Shown: positions 26,277-35,406, counted from the stretch's first letter. The stretch is DNA of 64,000 nucleotides from G963668345 sp965226215 (GCA_965226215.1 CBDDCH010000002.1:930001-994000); one strand, 5' to 3'. Made by a program: numbers and translations. The notes: generated by a model from the sequence alone, not told the origin.

Positions 26277-26414
26277 GTTCCATGTCGCGTGAGCCCGGTT
26301 GCGCTTTTAGGCTCATGCGGCACTCACCTACCGACCAGCTTTTCGGGTTCTTTTCGGGCTGCGAGGCGGCGGTCTGGGCAACCTCGATGAAAGAGATAAG
26401 AAGGGAAGAGAAGA

Positions 26415-29219
26415 ATGGGTGAAATCAGCGTTGACCTGGCGTCTCAAGTAGATCGACTCTCAACAAGCGTCGAAAAAAAGCGGGGGCTGGCTTTCCCGCG
26501 TTATTTCACGAAAGACTTGGACTCCGGTCAGACACCTTACAACCTGCTCGAGTGGGAAACCCGCACCGCCTCGATTGCCAATGAAAAGGGAGAGTCGATC
26601 TTTGAGCAGCGCGAGGTGGAGATGCCGCGCGACTGGTCCCAAACCGCGACCAATATCGTGGCCAGTAAGTATTTCCATGGGCGGGCTGGGACGCCGGAGC
26701 GTGAACACAGCTTGAAGCAGTTGGTCCACCGTGTCGTGGATACGATCGCTGATTGGGGTGCGGCCGATGGCTACTTCGCGACGACGAAAGACGTCGAGAA
26801 CTTTCGTGATGAGTTAGCCCACCTCATGCTTACGCAAAAGGCCAGTTTTAACTCTCCCGTATGGTTCAACGTCGGGGTGAAGGAGGGTCGTGGCTACGGT
26901 TGGGCGTGGAACAAGGCGTCAGGGCAAGTGGCGGCTTTAGAACCGGGCGTCCACCGCCCGCAGTGCTCGGCCTGTTTTATTATCTCGGCCGACGACACCA
27001 TGGAATCGATCATGGATCTCGCCAAGACCGAGGGCATGCTGTTCAAGTGGGGATCGGGAACCGGTTCGAACTTATCGAAGATTCGGGAGGAGGATGCCTT
27101 GCTCAAGGGCGGCGGGCAGGCGTCGGGTCCGGTGTCGTTCATGAAGGGGTTCGATGCCTTCGCGGGAGTCATCAAATCGGGAGGTAAAACACGCCGGGCG
27201 GCCAAGATGGTGATTTTGAATGCCGACCATCCTGACATCAAGAAGTTCATCTGGTGCAAAGCCAGCGAGGAGCGCAAGGCGTGGACGCTGGTCGAAGCCG
27301 GCTATGATTCGGCGATCGATGGAGATGCCTACTCGTCGATCTTCTTCCAAAATGCAAACAACTCGGTTCGGGTGACTGATGCCTTTATGGAAGCGGCCCT
27401 CAACAATGAAGACTGGTGGACTCGTGCGGTCGTCAATGGTCAACCGAAAGAGCGCCACAAAGCTCGCGAGTTGCTGCACGACATCGCCGAGGCCACCCAC
27501 CAGTGCGGCGATCCTGGAATGCAGTTCGACACCACGGTGAACCGCTGGCACCCCTGCAAGAATACGGCTCGCATCAACGCTTCCAATCCGTGCTCGGAGT
27601 ACATGTTCTTGGACGATTCAGCTTGCAACCTGGCATCGTTGAACTTGCTCAAGTTTCAAGGTTCCAACGGGCGATTCGACGCCGAGGCCTTCCGCCATGC
27701 CGTTGATACGCTGATCGTCGCGCAAGAGATTATCGTCGACAACGCGAGCTACCCGACCGAGACGATCTGCCGCAACTCCCACGACTATCGGCCGCTCGGC
27801 CTGGGCTTTGCCAACCTCGGAGCGTTGCTGATGTCGATGGGCTTGCCCTATGACAGCGACAAAGGGCGCGCCGTCGCGGGGGCGATTTCCGCGGTGATGT
27901 GCGGGCAGGCATACTTAACCAGTTCACGGATCGCCCAGACCAGCGGACCGTTCCCCGGCTACGAGCACAACCGCGAGCCTTTCCTGGAAGTGATCCGGGG
28001 ACATCGGGACGCCGTCAGGGCCGTCGACTCTCAGCACGTCGACGAAGCGCTTCGCGATACAGCGCAACGCTGCTGGGATGACGCCTATGAGGCCGGCAGT
28101 CAAAACGGCTACCGCAACGGCCAAGTTACGGTCATTGCACCGACCGGTACGATCGGCTTCATGATGGACTGCGATACAACGGGCGTCGAGCCTGAGCTGG
28201 CGTTGGTCAAGTACAAGAAGCTGGTGGGCGGGGGTGTGATCAAGATTGTCAACAACACGGTGCCGTCAGCGCTGCTCAAGTTGGGTTACGCGCCCGAACA
28301 GGTGAGCGAAGTCGTCAACCACGTCGATTCCACCGGGACGATCGAGGGCGCACCTGATCTTCAACCCGAACATCTGCCCGTGTTCGACTGCAGCTTCCGG
28401 CCGCAGAACGGCGAACGGGCGATTCACTACCGGGGGCATGTCCGCATGATGGGCGCCGTGCAGCCGTTCATCTCCGGAGCGATCTCAAAAACGATCAACA
28501 TGCCGGAGGAATCAAGTGCCGAGGATATTGTGAATGCCTACGTTGAGGCCTGGCGGCTGGGGCTGAAAGCGGTGGCCATCTACCGCGACGGGTCCAAACG
28601 CGCGCAGCCGCTCAGCTCGTCTCAGGGGAAAGAGGGAGAAGAAGAGCGGCAAAGCGCCGCGACCGAAAAAGTAGTCTTCCGACCGATGCGCCGCAAGCTC
28701 CCCGACGAGCGGCAATCGCTGACCCACAAGTTTTCCATAGGCGGGCACGAGGGGTATATCACGGTTGGCCTCTATGACGATGGGACGACGCCGGGAGAGA
28801 TCTTCATTCGCATGGCCAAGGAAGGTTCGACGATCAGCGGTCTCATGGACAGCTTCGCCACCGCAGTGTCGATGGCCCTGCAATACGGCGTGCCGCTGCA
28901 AGTGCTGGTGGATAAATTCCAACACGTGCGCTTCGAACCGAGCGGATGGACAGGGAACTCGGAGATTCCCTATGCCAAGTCGATTATGGACTACATCTTC
29001 CGCTGGTTAGGCGCCAAGTTCATCTCGCCCGAGTACAAACAAACGGAAGTTGGTGAAACACCCGCTCTGCGGCCTACCGAGCTGGATGAACAGAAGTCGT
29101 TGTCTTTCCAGCCGGCGACGGTGGATTCGCCGATCTGCTCGGAATGTGGGTCGCTAATGACGCGCAATGGCAGTTGCTATAAGTGCGAAAACTGTGGCTC
29201 AACCTCCGGCTGCAGTTGA
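26415..29219 (+). CDS. nrdJ: Adenosylcobalamin-dependent (class II) ribonucleotide reductase
   Basis: A 934-residue enzyme making deoxyribonucleotides with a B12-generated thiyl radical, so it works with or without oxygen. Early blocks are TQKASFNSPVWFNVG and HRPQCSACFIISADDT (active-site cysteine), then FKWGSGTGSNLSKIREED, and ARINASNPCSEYMFLDDSAC with the thiyl cysteine and catalytic glutamate. VTVIAPTGTIGFMMDCDTTG follows. The C-terminus has a cysteine-rich zinc-binding tail (CSECGSLMTRNG, CYKCENCG). A GGGAAGAGAAGA site precedes the ATG. Tandem NrdR-like boxes lie in its promoter, and a strong terminator follows. Monocistronic and intact. Confidence 0.97.
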   Translation: MGEISVDLASQVDRLSTSVEKKRGLAFPRYFTKDLDSGQTPYNLLEWETRTASIANEKGESIFEQREVEMPRDWSQTATNIVASKYFHGRAGTPEREHSLKQLVHRVVDTIADWGAADGYFATTKDVENFRDELAHLMLTQKASFNSPVWFNVGVKEGRGYGWAWNKASGQVAALEPGVHRPQCSACFIISADDTMESIMDLAKTEGMLFKWGSGTGSNLSKIREEDALLKGGGQASGPVSFMKGFDAFAGVIKSGGKTRRAAKMVILNADHPDIKKFIWCKASEERKAWTLVEAGYDSAIDGDAYSSIFFQNANNSVRVTDAFMEAALNNEDWWTRAVVNGQPKERHKARELLHDIAEATHQCGDPGMQFDTTVNRWHPCKNTARINASNPCSEYMFLDDSACNLASLNLLKFQGSNGRFDAEAFRHAVDTLIVAQEIIVDNASYPTETICRNSHDYRPLGLGFANLGALLMSMGLPYDSDKGRAVAGAISAVMCGQAYLTSSRIAQTSGPFPGYEHNREPFLEVIRGHRDAVRAVDSQHVDEALRDTAQRCWDDAYEAGSQNGYRNGQVTVIAPTGTIGFMMDCDTTGVEPELALVKYKKLVGGGVIKIVNNTVPSALLKLGYAPEQVSEVVNHVDSTGTIEGAPDLQPEHLPVFDCSFRPQNGERAIHYRGHVRMMGAVQPFISGAISKTINMPEESSAEDIVNAYVEAWRLGLKAVAIYRDGSKRAQPLSSSQGKEGEEERQSAATEKVVFRPMRRKLPDERQSLTHKFSIGGHEGYITVGLYDDGTTPGEIFIRMAKEGSTISGLMDSFATAVSMALQYGVPLQVLVDKFQHVRFEPSGWTGNSEIPYAKSIMDYIFRWLGAKFISPEYKQTEVGETPALRPTELDEQKSLSFQPATVDSPICSECGSLMTRNGSCYKCENCGSTSGCS

Positions 29220-29252
29220 TCGCCAGTAGTTGTTCTCCGTCCCTTTCTGTTG

Positions 29253-29297
29253 GGGTGGAAGCTCCGGATAGGCGGGTGAGCTTCCACCCTCTTTTTT
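29253..29297 (+). terminator. Rho-independent terminator of nrdJ
   Basis: A perfect 12-bp stem GGGTGGAAGCTC / GAGCTTCCACCC (29253-29264 and 29278-29289) with a 13-base loop is followed by TCTTTTTT. It starts 34 bp after the nrdJ stop. Confidence 0.92.
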
Positions 29298-29375
29298 CAG
29301 ACTGCAAGGTCTGAAACTCTTTTGTCGATACTCAGCAACTTCTCCCACCAAGCTGGGTTATTCCAAAAGCAGGAA

Positions 29376-30408
29376 AATGTGGTATCCACTTGACTCAGGT
29401 AACCCCAACATCTTGTGGTTGGGCTCACGGGGCCTCAGCGTCCCAGTCGGCGACGATCGATCGATACGGCGTTGGGTCCACGGCGACTGCCTGCTGCACA
29501 AGGCGGTAGAAGAGTTTTCCCCGGCTGCGTGAGTTGCGCCGGTTGAAGCGGAACACAAACTCGTCGAGGTAGTAGTCCAGATGCTCGTGGCTAACCGCGC
29601 CTTGGTGCGTGCCCAGCAGCCAGCGCTTGAGCAACGAGATCGCTTGGTGCACCCTCGGCAATAATTCCGAGGCCTGCTTGCGGCGGCCCGACAGAAAGAC
29701 GATGCGATGCTGGTAGCCCTTCTTCTCCAGCGGCTCGTAGCCCAGCCAGCCGTCGGTGTGCACCACGCTTCCCGGCTCGACCGACTCCTCCACGAAGGGC
29801 ATCAAACTGGCCGCCGATGCGTTCCGCACGCGCTGCATGCGGATCCGTCCTAGCCCGCGGCCTCTCTCTTCCGCGGCTACTGCAATCAAGGCTTTACGCT
29901 CGGTCTGCCGGCCGCTCACACCCTCTTCCTCAGCGCCCCAATAGGTCTCATCGACCTCGACTACGCCCGCCAATCGCTCCCGCCCCGGACGCACCATCGC
30001 TCGCCGCAGCTTGTGCATCCAGGTCCACGCGGTTTGATAGCTGCCCAACCCGAGAACGCGCTGCAGACCCAGCGCGCTGACCCCGTTCTTTTGCGAAGTG
30101 ACGTGCCAGATCGCCCGGAACCACAGCCGCAGCGGCTTACGTGTGTCTTGGAAGATCGTGCCCGAGGTCACCGACGTCTGCCGCCCGCAGCGAGCGCATT
30201 CGAACCACACTTTGCGCACCGGCCAAGCCCGCTCATGCCCGCATCCCGGACAGCGGAAACCCTCCGGCCAGCGCAACGCGGACAGATAGTCGCGACAGGC
30301 CTCTTCGCTGGCGAAGCGTACCTCGAACTCGAGCAGGTCGCGTGGATAATCCTCCACGAAGGCGCATACTACATCTTGGGGTCACCTGAGTCAAGTGGAT
30401 ACCCCATT
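29376..30408 (-). mobile_element. IS1595-family insertion sequence, copy 1
   Basis: A 1033-bp element with inverted ends AATGTGGTATCCACTTGACT and AATGGGGTATCCACTTGACT (read inward), flanked by the 8-bp duplication AGCAGGAA at 29368-29375 and 30409-30416. It landed between nrdJ and a gene for a secreted protein, damaging nothing obvious. The sister copy is at 56473-57504. Confidence 0.9.
29425..30357 (-). CDS. IS1595-family (ISXO2-like) transposase, copy 1
   Basis: A 310-residue transposase. The N-terminal zinc ribbon (CPGCGHERAW and CARCGRQTSV) is followed by the ISXO2-like DDE/DDEN domain: VVEVDETYWGAEEEGVSG (first Asp-Glu), VHTDGWLGYEPL (second Asp), HQAISLLKRWLLGTHQGAVS and LDYYLDEFVFRFNRRNSR. 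The translation differs from copy 2 by one residue (SEEAC here, SEGAC there). Intact and probably active. Confidence 0.92.
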   Translation of the reverse strand: MEDYPRDLLEFEVRFASEEACRDYLSALRWPEGFRCPGCGHERAWPVRKVWFECARCGRQTSVTSGTIFQDTRKPLRLWFRAIWHVTSQKNGVSALGLQRVLGLGSYQTAWTWMHKLRRAMVRPGRERLAGVVEVDETYWGAEEEGVSGRQTERKALIAVAAEERGRGLGRIRMQRVRNASAASLMPFVEESVEPGSVVHTDGWLGYEPLEKKGYQHRIVFLSGRRKQASELLPRVHQAISLLKRWLLGTHQGAVSHEHLDYYLDEFVFRFNRRNSRSRGKLFYRLVQQAVAVDPTPYRSIVADWDAEAP

Positions 30409-30566
30409 AGCAGGAAAACAAGCAACCACAGGTTTTTGAAGTCTGTGCCGAGCGCCGGGAACGGCGTTTGCGATCGAGGCGGACTGTTGTCTGAGCCGAG
30501 ATCGAGTTACTTGCGTCAACGAACCGGACAGGCCTCTCCCACACACAAAAACTTAGGAGGAAGACC

Positions 30567-31073
30567 ATGCAGAAGTGGTTCGTATGTTTAGCGACGTTAG
30601 TGAGCCTGGCGATGCCGTGGAACGGCCAGGCCGAGTTCAATCCAACCGACACCGTCTTGGAGTTCGAGACGATGAAAGGTGTGTTCGGCCCCTACCGGAG
30701 AGCCGGGCATCCGATTCGAGGAATCCCCGGAGGGGTTTTGCCGTGGGTGATCGATGAAGTGCGTGGAGAGCTGAGGGCTAATGGCCACGTCCGGATCGCG
30801 GTCCGAGGCCTTGTTGTGGCGGACCGAGATGGCGTACCGCCTGCGGACAGGATGATCAATCCTCATCCCTACTTTCGCGGGCGGATCAGCTGTTTGACGG
30901 TCAATGGCCACGGGCGTCCCGATATCGTCAATGTCAGCACGGCCCCGGCGCCGGCCAACATCCTGGGCGATGCGCATATCGAAGACACGGTTGACTTGCC
31001 GCGACCGTGCATCCCTCCGATCGTCTTCGTGGCCTCACCAAGAGGCGCATGGCTGGCGGCAACCGGTCGCTAG
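30567..31073 (+). CDS. Exported protein of unknown function
   Basis: A 168-residue protein with a strong AGGAGG ribosome site 9 bp before ATG and a signal peptide (MQKWFVCLATLVSLAMPWNG) cleaved after GQA. The mature part has IRGIPGGVLPWVID, VRIAVRGLVVADRDGVPP, RGRISCLTVNG, GDAHIEDTVDLP and PPIVFVASPRGAWLAATGR, with two cysteines that could form a disulfide. I recall similar short exported proteins with an IRGIPGGGLPW pattern in other soil bacteria, all uncharacterised; that is memory, not a search. It is monocistronic, 158 bp from the IS1595 end. Confidence 0.75.
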   Translation: MQKWFVCLATLVSLAMPWNGQAEFNPTDTVLEFETMKGVFGPYRRAGHPIRGIPGGVLPWVIDEVRGELRANGHVRIAVRGLVVADRDGVPPADRMINPHPYFRGRISCLTVNGHGRPDIVNVSTAPAPANILGDAHIEDTVDLPRPCIPPIVFVASPRGAWLAATGR

Positions 31074-31290
31074 AGCGAGGCGACGGGAGTTTCTTTAGGA
31101 GTCCGCAGCCGAGGCTTTGCGAGTGCGCTGCTCGGTGTCCGGCCAGCAGCGCCTTTCCATTCGGTTGCCTTCTGCCCACGGGGCGCGGCAAACTGTGTCG
31201 GAATTCCTTGGGCTACGGTACGCGTCAGCGGAAGCGGAACAGGGAGTGCTGACCCAAAGGTGTCGGCTGACCAGTGGCCGGGAGCCGGTC

Positions 31291-31776
31291 CTACATTTTG
31301 TATTGTCCGAGGTCTTCGTCGGAGAGGTTTTCGAGCCAACGCCCTAGCTCTTCGCTGTTCGCTTTGTCGCTGACGCCGCCACTGACCTTCGACGACTTCA
31401 GTACGTCATCTTCGACATAGATGGGGCAATCGAGACGCAGGGCGACGGCCAGGGCATCGCTGGGGCGGGCGTCGATCGCGATCAGGTCACCGTTTTGTTC
31501 CACCCAAATTAGCGCGTAGAAAGTGTCGTCCTTCAATTCGCTGACGACTACCTTGCGAACCCCGGTCGTGAGTCCTAGAAACACGTTCTTGATCAAATCA
31601 TGTGTCATTGGTCGAGGGGTGGCGACCTTTTCGATCTCTAGGGCGATGGCGTTGGCCTCATACACGCCGACCCAGATGGGCAGCACGGACTTGCCATCCA
31701 AGTCTTTGAGGATGACGATCGGCATGTTGGTCACCGGGTCCATCATGAGACCCCTAATTTTCATTTCAACTTCCAT
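31291..31776 (-). CDS. Bifunctional nuclease family (DUF151) protein
   Basis: A 161-residue protein of the BFN/DUF151 family: MKIRGLMMDPVTNMPIVILK, LPIWVGVYEANAIALEIEKV, RPMTHDLIKNVF, and DARPSDALAVALRLDCPIYV with conserved acidic residues. Plant and Thermotoga members show nuclease activity, but the bacterial role is unclear. ATG 31774-31776 follows GGGGGTAGGTG; a GTG one codon earlier is an alternative. It follows miaB at 23 bp on the same strand, so the two probably form an operon, as in many genomes. Confidence 0.88.
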   Translation of the reverse strand: MEVEMKIRGLMMDPVTNMPIVILKDLDGKSVLPIWVGVYEANAIALEIEKVATPRPMTHDLIKNVFLGLTTGVRKVVVSELKDDTFYALIWVEQNGDLIAIDARPSDALAVALRLDCPIYVEDDVLKSSKVSGGVSDKANSEELGRWLENLSDEDLGQYKM

Positions 31777-31799
31777 CACCTACCCCCTTTGGTTTCTCG

Positions 31800-33206
31800 C
31801 TACTGAAGGATCCTAAAGCCACGAAAATTCGAAGTGGCCGGTTTCGCCACAAGTTCTCCGACTAAGGAGTTCGGACCTGAGCCGGTGACGCGAACGAGGC
31901 CATAGTCGCCCCGAAGGTCCTTTCCTTCGCTGAGGCCGCCGGGATCGGCGAAGTTGAGGACTCGATTCCGCGTCGTGCGGCCGATCCACTGCTTAAACTT
32001 CTCACGACGGCCCTCGACAAGCACTTCTTCTTCCCTGCCAATGAGATCGGCGTTGCGCCGGATTTGGATCTGACGTTGTTTCTCCTGCAGAACCGACAGC
32101 CGCCGGGACTTTACGTCCTCCGGCACTTGTTCGCTATAGGAAATCGCTGCTGTGTTGGCACGCGGTGAGTATTTAAACGAGAAAACGGAGTCGTAATGCA
32201 CCTCGTCGAGCAGCGAAAGCGTCTGCTCGAAGTCCTCTTCCGTCTCGCCCGGGAAGCCCACGATGATGTCGGTGCTCAGGGAGATATCGCGATGGGACCG
32301 CCGGATGCTTTCGATCCTTCGCAGGTATTGCTTGCGGGTGTAGTCTCTCTTCATGCGCGCCAGTATGCGAGTCGAGCCTGACTGCACTGGCAAATGAACA
32401 TGGTCGCACAGCGCAGGATTCTCGTCGATCGACTCAATGATGTCAGGTGTGAAGTCGCGAGGGTGGGAAGTCGTAAAGCGAACCCGCCTGATGCCGGGAA
32501 TGCGACTGACCGCCGCCAGCATCTGGGCGAAGTTCCAGTTCTCGCTGGAAGGGTCGCGGTAGCTGTTGACGTTTTGCCCCAGTAGCTGAATCTCACTGTA
32601 CCCACTCGCCGCCAGCCGTCGGGCCTCATCCAGGACGCTCGAGCTGGTGCGGCTCCGCTCAGGTCCCCGGGTGAACGGTACCACGCAGTAGGCGCAGCTC
32701 TTGTCGCAGCCCTCGATGATCGTGATGAATGCCTTGTAGGGATTGTCGCGCCGGGTGAGCGGCGTCTCGAAGGTTTCGTCGGTATCGAGGGTCAGCCCGG
32801 TGACTCGGTCTTCGCCGGCTTCTACGCGTTGAAGCAGCTGGGCAAACTGGTTGTAGCTCGCGGAGCCGCAGACCAGACGAACATGAGGAGCCTGGTCGAA
32901 AACTCGCTCGCCTAGATGCTGCGCCACACAACCCAGGAGACCGAAGATCTTGCCCTCGGACTTGGCCTTTTTGAAGTTGGCAAGCCGCGAAAAGACTTTC
33001 TGTTCAGCCTTATCACGGATGCTGCAGGTGTTGTAAAGCACGAGCTGGGCGTCTTCGGGTCGCTGGACCTGGCGATAGTCCTGAGCGATGAGCGTGCCGC
33101 GGACCTTTTCGCTGTCGTGGACGTTCATTTGACAGCCAAACGTCTCGATGTAGAAGGTTTTCTCCACCACACGGCCCAACTCGTTCTCAGTATAGCAATC
33201 GGTCAT
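31800..33206 (-). CDS. miaB: tRNA-2-methylthio-N6-dimethylallyladenosine synthase
   Basis: A 468-residue radical SAM methylthiotransferase acting on A37 of UNN-reading tRNAs. The N-terminal UPF0004 domain holds ETFGCQMNVHDSE, NTCSIRDKAE and LLGCVAQ (auxiliary cluster cysteines); the radical SAM core holds IIEGCDKSCAYCVVPFTRG; then DIIVGFPGETEEDFEQTL and a C-terminal TRAM domain (GREEEVLVEGRREKF). The ATG at 33204-33206 gives a normal N-terminus; 18 further codons upstream look non-native. It precedes the DUF151 gene. Intact. Confidence 0.95.
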   Translation of the reverse strand: MTDCYTENELGRVVEKTFYIETFGCQMNVHDSEKVRGTLIAQDYRQVQRPEDAQLVLYNTCSIRDKAEQKVFSRLANFKKAKSEGKIFGLLGCVAQHLGERVFDQAPHVRLVCGSASYNQFAQLLQRVEAGEDRVTGLTLDTDETFETPLTRRDNPYKAFITIIEGCDKSCAYCVVPFTRGPERSRTSSSVLDEARRLAASGYSEIQLLGQNVNSYRDPSSENWNFAQMLAAVSRIPGIRRVRFTTSHPRDFTPDIIESIDENPALCDHVHLPVQSGSTRILARMKRDYTRKQYLRRIESIRRSHRDISLSTDIIVGFPGETEEDFEQTLSLLDEVHYDSVFSFKYSPRANTAAISYSEQVPEDVKSRRLSVLQEKQRQIQIRRNADLIGREEEVLVEGRREKFKQWIGRTTRNRVLNFADPGGLSEGKDLRGDYGLVRVTGSGPNSLVGELVAKPATSNFRGFRILQ

Positions 33207-33339
33207 CAGGCGCCCGCCGCTCGCGTCTTCCGTGAAAGGTTGGTCGGCAGCATTCGGCACCCCCTGGGATGCTCCAGGCGTCCTCTGAGCCTAGCGTGTT
33301 TCTGGGAACCTGGCGGCCGAAGCGGACCAGAAATGCGGG

Positions 33340-33475
33340 CCGGAAACAAGCCGTAACCCATTGATTGCAAGCTGGTTGCTTGAAATTGGCTTTGTTTCGT
33401 TTTTTTCTCGTCATCGAGCGTGATACCGCTCTTCACAGTCCCCTCCTTTCAGAATAGCGGGTGTGTCAACTGTCT
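33340..33475 (+). repeat. Dispersed intergenic repeat, second long copy
   Basis: The reverse complement aligns with 2860-2990 block for block (TTGACACACC, GCTATTCTGAA, GGAGGGG, ACGAAACAAAGCCAATTTC, CAATGGGTTACG). It lies upstream of miaB on the opposite face. The 566-bp gap 33207-33772 holds this repeat and two palindromes but no convincing gene. Confidence 0.7.
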
Positions 33476-33659
33476 GGGTTGGGCGACGAACGGTTTGGTT
33501 TGACTGGGGCTGGGAACCGGAGTGGCGGTCGTGCCATCGTCGGCCCCCTTTCTCTCAGAAGAGGGGTCAGAAAAGGCCGTAGGTCTGGGCCAAACGACAG
33601 CCCAGCCTGCGCTACCATCAGGTAGCCGAAGCGCCCCGGGGCGTCGAGAAGAGTGTTGC

Positions 33660-33679
33660 GGGCACGGCATGCCGTGCCC
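33660..33679. repeat. 20-bp perfect palindrome
   Basis: GGGCACGGCATGCCGTGCCC is a perfect dyad. A second perfect hairpin, TGTCGCCA-CGAA-TGGCGACA, follows at 33743-33762 just before the IS3 end. Both resemble short intergenic palindromes dispersed in many bacterial genomes. Confidence 0.65.
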
Positions 33680-33816
33680 CTACGCTCTGTCGGCGGCAGC
33701 AGGTGGAGCAGCCGCCTAGGATGCGGCGCAGAAGCGGGACATGTCGCCACGAATGGCGACACGGCACTGGGGTGAACCCCTCCGCTGAGACAATCGGCGG
33801 TAGCGACACTCGCCGT

Positions 33817-34890
33817 TCAATGGTTTTTCCTTCTCCCCATAGCCTCTTCTGTTCTAGCATGGTCCTCGGCGGGTGAAGCGGAGGCGGGCTCTGGTGGAGA
33901 CCAACCCGCCGAGGAATAGCCGGCCGGAGACTCATCGAAACGATGGTTCGGGGAGCCGGCTGCGGTCGGCTTCTCGTTCAGCAACCCCTTCCCATCGGAT
34001 CGATAGATCTCCTGCTGCCTAAAAAAACTCATCGTCGCTCCGGCGCAAGCCGCCTTCGTCCCGGCGGCCCGCTCGAACTCCTCGGGGGGCCGATAGCCCA
34101 GCGCCGAATGCAGACGGCAGCGGTTGTAGTAGCGCTCGATGAAGTCCTCGATGTTCGCGCGCAGGTGATCGAGATCCTGATAATCGTTGACGTAGATCTC
34201 CTCCCGCTTGAGCGTCTTGATGAAGCTCTCACAACTGGCATTGTCGTAGGGGTTCGCCGGCCGACTCATGCTGGGGATCGCTTGCTGGCGGCGCAAGCTC
34301 CTCACGTAGGCGCCGGAAGCGTACTGCACACCGCGATCGGAGTGATGGACCAGGCCGGGCGGCGGTTGCCGTTCGGCCATCGCCTGCTCCAGTGCCGCCA
34401 GCGGCAAGCGGGCGGCCAGCGTTCTCTCCAGCGCCCAGCCCACCACCTTCCGCGAGTAGGCGTCCAAGACCACGGCCAGATAAACGAACTCGGCCTTCAG
34501 CCGGATGTAGGTGATGTCGGCCACCCACAGCTGATTGATCCCGGTCAGCTTGATGCGGGCGGCTAGGTTGAGGTAAACCTGCAGCGGATGATCGGCCTCC
34601 GTGGTGGCCACGAACGCCCGGGGTTGGACCCCGAGCAACCCGTCCTGGCGCATGATCCGCGCCACGCGCTTGTGGTTCACCACCATCCCCCGCCGGCGGA
34701 GTTCCGCCGCGACCCTGCGGTAGCCATAGCGTCGCCGATGTTCGAGGGCAACCTCCTGGATCGCCGACCGCACTTCCATGTCTTCTTCCAGCGGCATCTG
34801 CTCTTTGAATGACCGATAGAAACCAGCCCGGCTCACTGGGGCCAGCCGGCACATCCGCTCGACACTCAGTCTGCCTTGCAGCGGCATCAA
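33817..34890 (-). CDS. IS3-family transposase OrfB
   Basis: A 357-residue integrase-like catalytic subunit: helical HTH_21 region (RSAIQEVALEHRRRYGYRRV), then the rve core with WVADITYIRLKAEFVYLAVV and DAYSRKVVGW (first Asp), HHSDRGVQYAS (second Asp) and NASCESFIKTLKREE (Glu). RCRLHSALGYRPPEEFE closes the domain. About 80 extra C-terminal residues look like read-through of the IS end. It is normally made as an OrfAB fusion: a -1 shift at the A6 run near 34970 joins KNRGSTPRQRQLW to the start of this frame. Confidence 0.9.
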   Translation of the reverse strand: MMPLQGRLSVERMCRLAPVSRAGFYRSFKEQMPLEEDMEVRSAIQEVALEHRRRYGYRRVAAELRRRGMVVNHKRVARIMRQDGLLGVQPRAFVATTEADHPLQVYLNLAARIKLTGINQLWVADITYIRLKAEFVYLAVVLDAYSRKVVGWALERTLAARLPLAALEQAMAERQPPPGLVHHSDRGVQYASGAYVRSLRRQQAIPSMSRPANPYDNASCESFIKTLKREEIYVNDYQDLDHLRANIEDFIERYYNRCRLHSALGYRPPEEFERAAGTKAACAGATMSFFRQQEIYRSDGKGLLNEKPTAAGSPNHRFDESPAGYSSAGWSPPEPASASPAEDHARTEEAMGRRKNH

Positions 34891-35234
34891 CTCCCGGATT
34901 TGGTCGTAGACGCCTTCTCGCCACAGCTGCCGCTGCCGTGGCGTCGAGCCCCGATTTTTTCGAAGGCGCCTTTGAAAAAATCCACTTCCAGCGTCTTATC
35001 CCCCAACAGACGCTGCAACGCGCGGATCTCCTGGCGCAGTTCCCGCTCGCGGGAGGCGACCGGCGGACCGGGCCCCTCCTCCGTCGGCTCCATCCGATTT
35101 CGCCACCTGTACAGCAGCCCTCGGTGAATCCCCAGCTCCTTCGACAGCGCTGTCACGCTCTGGCAGCTTTTCAGCCGCTCCAGTGCCATCTTCCGGTATT
35201 CTTCGGGAAACTTGTAAACTCGTCTCTTGCCCAC
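34887..35234 (-). CDS. IS3-family transposase OrfA
   Basis: A 115-residue DNA-binding subunit with a helix-turn-helix (RKMALERLKSCQSVTALSKE, then LGIHRGLLYRWRNR) and a leucine-zipper-like ERELRQEIRALQRLLGD segment. It overlaps orfB by ATGA. A slippery GAAAAAATC at about 34965-34973 would direct the -1 frameshift that makes the OrfAB transposase. Confidence 0.88.
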   Translation of the reverse strand: MGKRRVYKFPEEYRKMALERLKSCQSVTALSKELGIHRGLLYRWRNRMEPTEEGPGPPVASRERELRQEIRALQRLLGDKTLEVDFFKGAFEKIGARRHGSGSCGEKASTTKSGS

Positions 35235-35406
35235 TCGCAGTTCCTTTCCCGGCTAAAGTGTCGCTATCACGACTGTCTCATTTTGGGGGTTCACTCCAGC
35301 ACGCCCGGAGGCGTGCGCCACGTCTGTATCCAGGACAGGCAGGTCGGTCGAGACGGAACGAGCGACTTGTGCAGTGAAGCCGAAGCGAGTGCAACCGAAG
35401 CGTAAG

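Larger units (their letters stand above)
33773..35293 (-). mobile_element. IS3-family insertion sequence
   Basis: About 1521 bp. Ends TGAACCCCTCCGCTGAGACA and, inverted, TGAACCCCCAAAATGAGACA extend into TAGCGACACT on both sides, forming inverted repeats of about 38 bp. It carries overlapping orfA and orfB. No short target duplication is evident (GGG left, CTC right), so one flank may have been rearranged. Confidence 0.9.

Noticed and set aside
26277..26414. Cobalamin riboswitch in the leader of the B12-dependent nrdJ
   Set aside because: The leader is only about 130 nt and I cannot find the B12-box or the conserved core; only a simple TGAGCC/GGCTCA hairpin is present.
33187..33414. A small gene starting MTRKKRNKANF on the minus strand
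   Set aside because: Its start lies in the dispersed repeat, and the other long repeat copy does not keep the same frame.
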